DNA of 24,419 nt from positions 1-24,419 of the forward strand of contig JAGEMR010000239.1 in assembly GCA_021030915.1 (NCBI GenBank), read 5' to 3'. This document shows, in pieces, positions 19,050-24,419 of this stretch (within the stretch, counting starts at the first letter, position 1; every line of letters starts with the position of its first letter). Source of the DNA: Astrothelium macrocarpum (lineage: Eukaryota > Ascomycota > Dothideomycetes > Trypetheliales > Trypetheliaceae). The position numbers and the translations under genes were made by a program. Under the pieces are notes generated by a model. That model saw only the letters and a program-made list of their open reading frames with translations, did no database searches and was not told where the DNA came from.

Positions 19050-19874
19050 ATGACGAAGACGATCGTGGAACGTCTGTCTCGCCCATGGATCTGTTCAACA
19101 TGTCGCCATCAACGTGCCTTTGTTTCTCTCCGCCCTCGACGATACCCTTTCACCACCAGCTCCTTTCGACGCGCAGAAGAAAACCTCCCCAGCAGTGATG
19201 GTACCACTGCTACTAAGCCTCCAGAAAGCACAAACTTCACGCCGATACAGCCAAATCAAGGCCTCGGAAATCTCGGCCGCACTCTCGAGAGCCAGCAACA
19301 GCGTCCCAACCACGCCCGCGAAGCCTCCGATCACACCGCTCCAGTCCATCGACGCGAAGACGGCGCAACGTACATATCGTCCATCCTCCAAACCCGGCCA
19401 CACAGAACCTCCTCAACTCCCTCCTCTCTCGCAGATGGTACCGAGAAGCTCTTGCATGACATCCCAGTCAGCGTTGATCAACCCTACAAGGACGCTGCCA
19501 ACTCATACTACCATCTGCATGTCTACGCCACCAAACACAACACGCACCTTACCCTCACGTCCTCTGTGCGCAATCCCGTCTTATCGCTATCCGCCGGGAA
19601 CATCGGGTTCCGCAAGGCGGCGCGCGGCACCTACGACGCCGCGTACCAGCTGACGGCGTACATGCTGCGCACGATGCAGGAGAAGGGTCAGCTGGGGAAT
19701 ATTAATTCGCTAGAGGTCGTGCTCAGAGGGTTTGGGCCCGGGAGGGAGGCCGTGACGAAGGTGTTGCTCGGGAGTGAGGGAAGGATGATCAGAGGCAAGA
19801 TTACCAAGGTGATGGATGGAACAAGACTGAAGTTTGGAGGGACGAGGAGTCCCAAGCCGAGGAGATTGGGATAA
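19050..19874 (+). CDS. MRPS18: Mitochondrial small-subunit ribosomal protein uS11m (S11 family)
   Basis: Single exon, 274 codons from ATG 19050. An in-frame codon at 18939 would lengthen the protein, but starting at 19050 gives a typical presequence (MTKTIVERLSRPWICSTCRH, then an Arg/Ser-rich stretch with FTTSSF). The N-terminal 150 residues are low-complexity and species-variable. The last 120 are the S11 fold: YHLHVYATKHNTHLTLTS, SAGNIGFRKAARGTYDAAYQ, a conserved LEVVLRGFGPGREAV loop, and the C-terminal DGTRLKFGGTRSPKPRRL that matches the rRNA-binding end of S11. It forms part of the platform of the 37S subunit. The yeast counterpart is named MRPS18. No introns or defects seen. Confidence 0.88.
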   Translation: MTKTIVERLSRPWICSTCRHQRAFVSLRPRRYPFTTSSFRRAEENLPSSDGTTATKPPESTNFTPIQPNQGLGNLGRTLESQQQRPNHAREASDHTAPVHRREDGATYISSILQTRPHRTSSTPSSLADGTEKLLHDIPVSVDQPYKDAANSYYHLHVYATKHNTHLTLTSSVRNPVLSLSAGNIGFRKAARGTYDAAYQLTAYMLRTMQEKGQLGNINSLEVVLRGFGPGREAVTKVLLGSEGRMIRGKITKVMDGTRLKFGGTRSPKPRRLG

Positions 19875-20257
19875 GGGGGATGAAGAGGTTATGGATGGAC
19901 AGTTGTGGATGGCACATGGGGATGAATGGGATGGACAGAGTGAGATGAGCAGATGGTGGGTGGGATGGCCAATCCATGGGCTTGTTAAGAAGCAAGCTTG
20001 GGGATAGGACAGTTCCAAGTCTCCCTCCCCAGAGAGCGATGTGTATATTATTAGCACCAGGCACGTATGGCGACAAATAACCAAGTGTCGAGGTGGCGTT
20101 GTCGGAGAAATGTGAGGGTCAAATCATGGCATCATAATCCTACTATACATATCCGATGCCGATGCAGAATGCCATAGAGCAGACTTCCAAAGGCCCAAAA
20201 TCCACGCTATGCTTATGAAAGCGCCTCCCAAAATATCGCACGCAATGCAATTCAAGT
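19875..20257. other. Convergent 3' intergenic region
   Basis: About 380 bp between the stops of uS11m (+) and the PPPDE gene (-). It should contain both 3' UTRs. The open frames here are short and without motifs. Confidence 0.6.
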
Positions 20258-21278
20258 TCAGTTGATCCTGATAATTGGTGGTGGCGCTCGCTCCGCCACT
20301 GGGACCTCTCTGCCACTCGTATCTCGTGCAAACGAAACCTTTCTGGGTTTATTTCCACCAAGCGCCGCACTCTTTCTCCTCCTCCGTTCCCCTTCCTCGT
20401 CGTCACTTTCGGGCAGATCTTCGTCTGCTAATAACGTCCGCTGCTCTCGCTCTTCTCGATATACTCCATCACCATCACGCATCATTGGCGATCGCTCGTC
20501 ATGGCTAGCTTCTTCATCACCCTCGTCGAGCAGCTCGCCGGCGGCGGTATCATGGTCGGGAGGTTCGAGATCGGTCCATTCGCGTGGGACGAGGCAGGGG
20601 AGGGCGACACCGATGCTAGCAGCTCGGTTGAGCCAGGAGGGAGCGCGACGCGATGTGAGGCGGTGGCAGAGGTGGGAGGTGAAGTGGTTGCAGTTGTTGG
20701 TGAGTAGATTGTACGACGGACCAAGGAATTTCTGGGAAACCTGAAGATAGACACACAGATCAGCCTAGTCCCACATAGTTGAAGCCTTTCAATGGTGCGG
20801 GAAGTCTTACCTCACGCACGATGCCCTCAATATCATCGACTGGTAGGTAGGAAAATCCATGTAGAATCTCGAGTCGAAACGTTCCCCCGGGAACCTCGAG
20901 TCGAGGCTTTGTCCAGTAAACGCCACTTAAGCCCGGCTGATCATGTCCGCCAAATGCATATTCCTTGTCTCCAATGACAACGCCAGAATGCAGTAGGGAC
21001 GTTCCAAGTGTCCATAGTACAGAAGATATTCTCGATGGAGGTAACAGGTCATAGACATTAATCCGGATTTCGGTTTTTGTCAGGTGCCCCGCTGACCGTC
21101 TTCTTCCCGAAGACTTTCTTTGCCTTTTAGGCACTTCTGGCGTACTCATAAGGGGCGTGTTCTCGTCTAATGGTGTGCGCGGGGAGTTTGAGTAAATGGA
21201 AGCGGACGAGGAGCCTCGTTTCGGCCTTGGTTTCTCGGCGGGAAATAAGAGTGACGAGGATGACGAATATGAGGGCAT
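20258..21278 (-). CDS. PPPDE/DeSI-like thiol isopeptidase (one intron)
   Basis: Exons 21278-20811 and 20740-20258, with a 70-bp intron, give 316 codons. The PPPDE domain spans about residues 70-195: INVYDLLPPSRIS, LLHSGVVIGDKEYAFGG with the catalytic His97, YLPVDDI, and YNLLTNNCNHFT with the catalytic Cys173. These permuted papain-fold proteins remove SUMO or ubiquitin-like tags (DeSI-1/DeSI-2). The N-terminal 70 residues are Ser/Pro/Arg-rich and likely disordered. The C-terminal 120 are unusual for the family: acidic and Glu/Asp/Arg-rich, with DLPESDDEEGERRRRKS. ATG 21278 was preferred. A frame open to 21416 would add 46 residues containing a hydrophobic stretch (FSLYTVFIVSPFHFLGF), which is possible but less likely. 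Confidence 0.85.
20741..20810 (-). other. Intron of the PPPDE gene
   Basis: 70 bp, GTAAGA donor and CTTCAG acceptor. Splicing joins GIVRE to VSQKFLGPSYNLLTNNCNHF, completing the catalytic domain. Unspliced, the frame stops shortly after the donor. Confidence 0.9.
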
Positions 21279-22128
21279 CCACCAAACACGGACGCGTCTG
21301 GTTTGAAGTGAGGGGAAACGAGGGAATCCAAGGAAATGAAAGGGAGATACTATAAATACAGTGTAAAGAGAGAAAGACGAGGGTGTTGGTGGAGATGCCG
21401 AAACAGGGTCAAACAAGCTGAAGTAGATCTGGCATTAGCTCCATTGCCCTGCGTGGCTTACAAACTTGCTTCGAAGAAGACTGAAACCCAACATGATGTT
21501 TACATGATTTAATACTTACAATGACACCTCTTTTGTGCCAAACCCAAGGCCGAGTCTACTGCAATCCATGTGCTTCTTGCTACTTCAAGCGTTGATGAAA
21601 ACCTCGTTGCATCTAGCATTTTCACGTAACAACGCTACCTAGTGAGTGAACGCGTTGCAGTTTACCTCATTATTTGCTCTTTCGTAATTTGGCCTTCTAC
21701 CACTACCAATGACAAGAATATACGATCAACAAGTTTGGCTTTACAAATTCAACAGGTGATTCAATCGAGAACTGAGACGAATGTGGTTTGGTAACACTGG
21801 ACTTTTTTGGTGGTAAAATGTGCAGTCTATTAGTAGCAAGTCCATTTCAACGAAATGGGGGAAGACCTTCATTTATTGATTTCCCTTAGTCGATTCACAT
21901 GTATAAGAGGGCTCTTTGATTAAGCTAGATCAGTTTCTTTCAACTGCTCCCCTATTCAGCTCCTCACTTTAGCGTCTACACCTTTCCCGGGCTTGACCTG
22001 CACTTACCATCCCAAAGATCAAATGGATCTGATAGAAGGCTGTCTCACCATTTAGAGACCCAGCTGCATCTGAGTGGCTCCTCGGATACTTGCTCCATCA
22101 TTTCCTCAACCGAATTGCAGCCTGCTAT
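21279..22128. other. Intergenic region upstream of the PPPDE gene
   Basis: About 850 bp with no supported gene. It contains the PPPDE promoter and the 3' region of the next gene. On the + strand a TATA-like TATAAG at 21902 is followed by a pyrimidine-rich tract, but only a 10-codon frame (22023-22055) lies downstream. Confidence 0.45.
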
Positions 22129-24333
22129 TCAAATTATCAAGACAATGGACCCTGGATATTCCGTTCCAGCCTTGATACAGCAAGACATGCACGTCTGCGG
22201 ACCTTTGATCATGACGCGTTTCACGGGATCGTCATCGTGCTGGAAACCTCCGGACTCAGTAAGCCCCAGCCATCGCGCATTGGAATTAAAGGCTGTTAGT
22301 AAAATATTGAATCTTTCCAGCGGACTCCGACCACCCCCTCGTGGCCAGCAAAACCCTTCAAAGGTTGCCATACCAAGTCCTAGTTTTGTTTTGAATGTTC
22401 CATTCACATGGTCACACCCAGGGATTTCGTGTGCACCAAACCTGAGACCCGCCATTTCAGCATAGCCCAACGTAACAAACTTAGAACGACCCCCGACTCG
22501 CATTCTCCGGCTCAGAACAAATTCTCCATGACGCATCGCTACTAGGTACTGGGCCGGATCGATATCGATCTCGCATCTTGGAATGAATTCGTCCCCTTCG
22601 CCTTCCTTTTTCTTATATTTAGGAGCGGACAGCTCAACAGTATCGGGACCGTCGCGTATCGCAAAGGCGTATGTACCATCTTTGTATGGGACACCTCTTT
22701 GGATCCAGATACGTCCTGGTTCCACGTCAAAAGGGTCCTTGTCCCAGAGGCAATCGAAAAAGACACTCCAACCATTACCGCTAGTTAAGCAGGAACCGAT
22801 GTGGTGTCCTGGAGCCCGGGTCCCGCTTACATAGTCTCTTTTCCGATTTGGTAGCAGCATCGAGACTGTCTCATACCAATGATTGCAAAATGCGATCTTT
22901 ACCAGCTTTCCGTCCCAGGAATGAGACCCTATAAGCGGATTACTCTTCGAGCTGTTCCTCGAAACATCCAAAATGAGAAGATCCTCGCAGCGGTCAAGGT
23001 CTCCAACTGCCGCAAATGCCAATGCTACTTCAGAGATTGACAACGCAAGTCGACGAAGTCTTGTCCACTCGCTTTTTGCCATCGTGGACGAAAACCCTGG
23101 ATCCTCTGCAGCTGGTAGACTGGGCGGCGCAACCATTTCATCCGTTGATTTGCCATCTAGGGATTTTACCATGCTCTTGATTTGATATTTGTTGTAACAT
23201 TTGGGTCCAAGTATTAACTTGAGTGCTCTGTCTAGATTTGGCTGTTTTGCTACGAGCGACGTTCTGAGCACACTTGGATACTGCTCTTGATCCAAGAAAA
23301 GCGAGCCTCTTTGAACGTCGCAACATTTTGAGGCACGCAAAATCGCCAAGGCCGCGCTGTACTGAGCCATATCTTGCACGGCTCCCGCACTGAGTTCTAA
23401 GCTATCCAATTTGAAAATCCGTTCTGCGTATCCAGACACTGGAACTTTAAGTTCTGCAGATATATCTGTCATTACTGCCTCTTCGGCTGATTGAACTCGC
23501 AGCTGCACTTCACCCGAGACACTCATTAAACAGACTGACGATGAAGTGTGGGACTCGAGCTTTTTAGGGAAATCGACAATCACGGCAACGCGACCATTTC
23601 CAAAGGTATGAGGGCCTCCTGGGCATCCTTTGATATGCACCGTTAAGCCCAATACGTAGTGAGCCCAAACTACGACGGTTGAGACGCCCTTGGCACTCTC
23701 AACAATCATAAAGCATTCCTCAGGCCAAGTTTGTACTGCAGCCATCATATCAAGAGAGGCTTGAAGCATTGGGACGGTGAGGGCATGATAGTACCCTTTC
23801 AAAAGGTTTTCTCCATCGTCGTTGCCACTAAATCGTCTTGGAAGACCAAGTCGACTATCAACATCATCATAGAATTGGATCCACGAGAATGACGACGTTT
23901 GATTCGAGCACGCCACCAGGACACCGAACAAACTAGCGCTATCAAAAATAGAACCGACACCAGCATTCGGATCCTTTGAGCGAAGGCGGAGGGCCTCTTC
24001 AAGACCTTCTGCTAAGGACTGCATATCGTGTGAGGCGCATAGTAAGGACAGTTGTATCACCATTGGTAAATAAGTCGGATCTCGCAGGGCTCTTCTGAGG
24101 GTTGGTCCTGCACCGCTGAAGAGAGTGATTGGGAGCAGCGGTGACAGTATAGTAGGTTCGCGAGCAGCTTGTTTTGCTACCTCTGCTTTAAACTGCCGTT
24201 CGAACGCCGGATCTATTTTATTTTTTCGAAACACTTCTGCTAAATCTTCTTCTAAAACAATATCTGAGCCTGTCTTTTTTAGTTCTCTCGCAAAATTAAT
24301 GTAATGTTGCACTGAATCAACAGTCAGCTGCAC
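22129..24333 (-). CDS. Uncharacterised fungal protein, 734 codons, 5' end probably incomplete
   Basis: Long uninterrupted frame ending in TGA at 22129. The protein appears soluble: no signal peptide or clear membrane segment. The N-terminus (QLTVDSVQHYINFARELKK, then LAEVFRKN, then TILSPLLPITLFSGAGPTLR) resembles the start of a widespread family of unnamed fungal proteins, as far as I recall. The middle has WPEECFMIVE and VVWAHYVLGL, then GYAERIFKLDSLEL, then LDRALKLILGPKCYN. The C-terminus is Gly- and Cys-rich. No catalytic motif is recognisable and I assign no function. The first codon of the frame is GTG, and there is no in-frame ATG until about residue 90 nor upstream before a stop. A CTAAT branch-like site and a CAG acceptor at 24330-24328 suggest the first exon lies to the right of the window. 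Confidence 0.75.
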   Translation of the reverse strand: MQLTVDSVQHYINFARELKKTGSDIVLEEDLAEVFRKNKIDPAFERQFKAEVAKQAAREPTILSPLLPITLFSGAGPTLRRALRDPTYLPMVIQLSLLCASHDMQSLAEGLEEALRLRSKDPNAGVGSIFDSASLFGVLVACSNQTSSFSWIQFYDDVDSRLGLPRRFSGNDDGENLLKGYYHALTVPMLQASLDMMAAVQTWPEECFMIVESAKGVSTVVVWAHYVLGLTVHIKGCPGGPHTFGNGRVAVIVDFPKKLESHTSSSVCLMSVSGEVQLRVQSAEEAVMTDISAELKVPVSGYAERIFKLDSLELSAGAVQDMAQYSAALAILRASKCCDVQRGSLFLDQEQYPSVLRTSLVAKQPNLDRALKLILGPKCYNKYQIKSMVKSLDGKSTDEMVAPPSLPAAEDPGFSSTMAKSEWTRLRRLALSISEVALAFAAVGDLDRCEDLLILDVSRNSSKSNPLIGSHSWDGKLVKIAFCNHWYETVSMLLPNRKRDYVSGTRAPGHHIGSCLTSGNGWSVFFDCLWDKDPFDVEPGRIWIQRGVPYKDGTYAFAIRDGPDTVELSAPKYKKKEGEGDEFIPRCEIDIDPAQYLVAMRHGEFVLSRRMRVGGRSKFVTLGYAEMAGLRFGAHEIPGCDHVNGTFKTKLGLGMATFEGFCWPRGGGRSPLERFNILLTAFNSNARWLGLTESGGFQHDDDPVKRVMIKGPQTCMSCCIKAGTEYPGSIVLII

Positions 24334-24348
24334 CGCAGTCGGGATTAG
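24328..24348 (-). other. Probable 3' splice site of the gene at 22129
   Basis: On the minus strand CTAAT (24348-24344) fits the fungal branch consensus CTRAY and lies about 16 nt before GTGCAG. The next codons would be CTG ACT GTT, i.e. LTVDSVQ. It explains the missing start codon without invoking mutation. The donor is not visible in the remaining 70 bp. Confidence 0.45.
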
Positions 24349-24360
24349 CCGTTTTCACGT

Positions 24361-24389
24361 GATCGTGCACCAAACTAGATCGTGCACCA
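24361..24389. repeat. Tandem 12-bp repeat near the right edge
   Basis: GATCGTGCACCA occurs at 24361 and again at 24378, a 17-bp period. A CACGTG hexamer lies just before the first copy (about 24356-24361). It may be intronic or promoter DNA of the adjacent gene. Confidence 0.5.
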
Positions 24390-24419
24390 CCAACCTTCGA
24401 TCGGCTCGATAACTTCAAC

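Noticed and set aside
20262..20744. 160-codon + frame rich in Ser
   Set aside because: Antisense shadow of the acidic and Arg-rich C-terminal exon of the PPPDE gene.
1..24419. tRNA, rRNA and other structured RNA genes
   Set aside because: No cloverleaf, A/B box pair or rRNA-like stretch was recognised by eye; a covariance-model scan would be needed to be certain.

Overview
This window looks like a chromosome segment of a filamentous ascomycete (Pezizomycotina). The evidence is short GT-AG introns of 63-70 nt, HET-domain and NB-ARC relics, pieces of a polyketide synthase and of an NRPS-like reductase, nuclear genes for mitochondrial proteins, and a long AT-rich block of transposons decayed in the C-to-T / G-to-A pattern of repeat-induced point mutation (RIP). 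The sequence does not let me name the genus.

Bases 1-6860 are an AT-rich transposon nest with no live gene. I can separate five elements: three partial Ty3/gypsy-type LTR retrotransposons (A +, B -, C +) sharing one LTR family (TG...CA, about 352-367 bp), and two Fot1/pogo-like DNA transposons. One DNA element is nearly full length (2532-4392, 42-bp terminal inverted repeats, TA target site). The other keeps only its 3' third (4783-5542). The nesting order can be read: C was hit by Fot B, Fot B by B, and B by both Fot A and A.

Bases 6861-16287 are a gene graveyard. It holds an N-terminal HET fragment cut at the edge of the nest, a second HET gene with four internal stops, the C-terminal tail of a third HET protein fused to a ketosynthase remnant, an NB-ARC P-loop fragment, and an unidentified frameshifted gene. 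Among them lie pieces of what may have been a secondary-metabolite cluster: an intact class I methyltransferase (10270-11294), the dead ketosynthase (minus strand), and the C-terminal half of an adenylation-thiolation-reductase enzyme (12737-14776) whose own reading frame is still fully open.

Bases 17020-21278 are conserved housekeeping DNA: Tim44, the mitochondrial import motor anchor (-), and mitochondrial ribosomal protein uS11m (+), divergent across 218 bp, then a PPPDE/DeSI-like cysteine peptidase (-). The right end carries a long uncharacterised gene (22129-24333, -) with no ATG at its apparent start; a probable 3' splice site suggests its first exon lies beyond the window.

The arrangement suggests a boundary between a RIP-affected, immune-gene-rich accessory compartment on the left and core genome on the right. 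No new enzymatic system is evident. The most unusual items are the nested transposons with an empty-site control, the ketosynthase/HET junction, and the beheaded but intact reductase.
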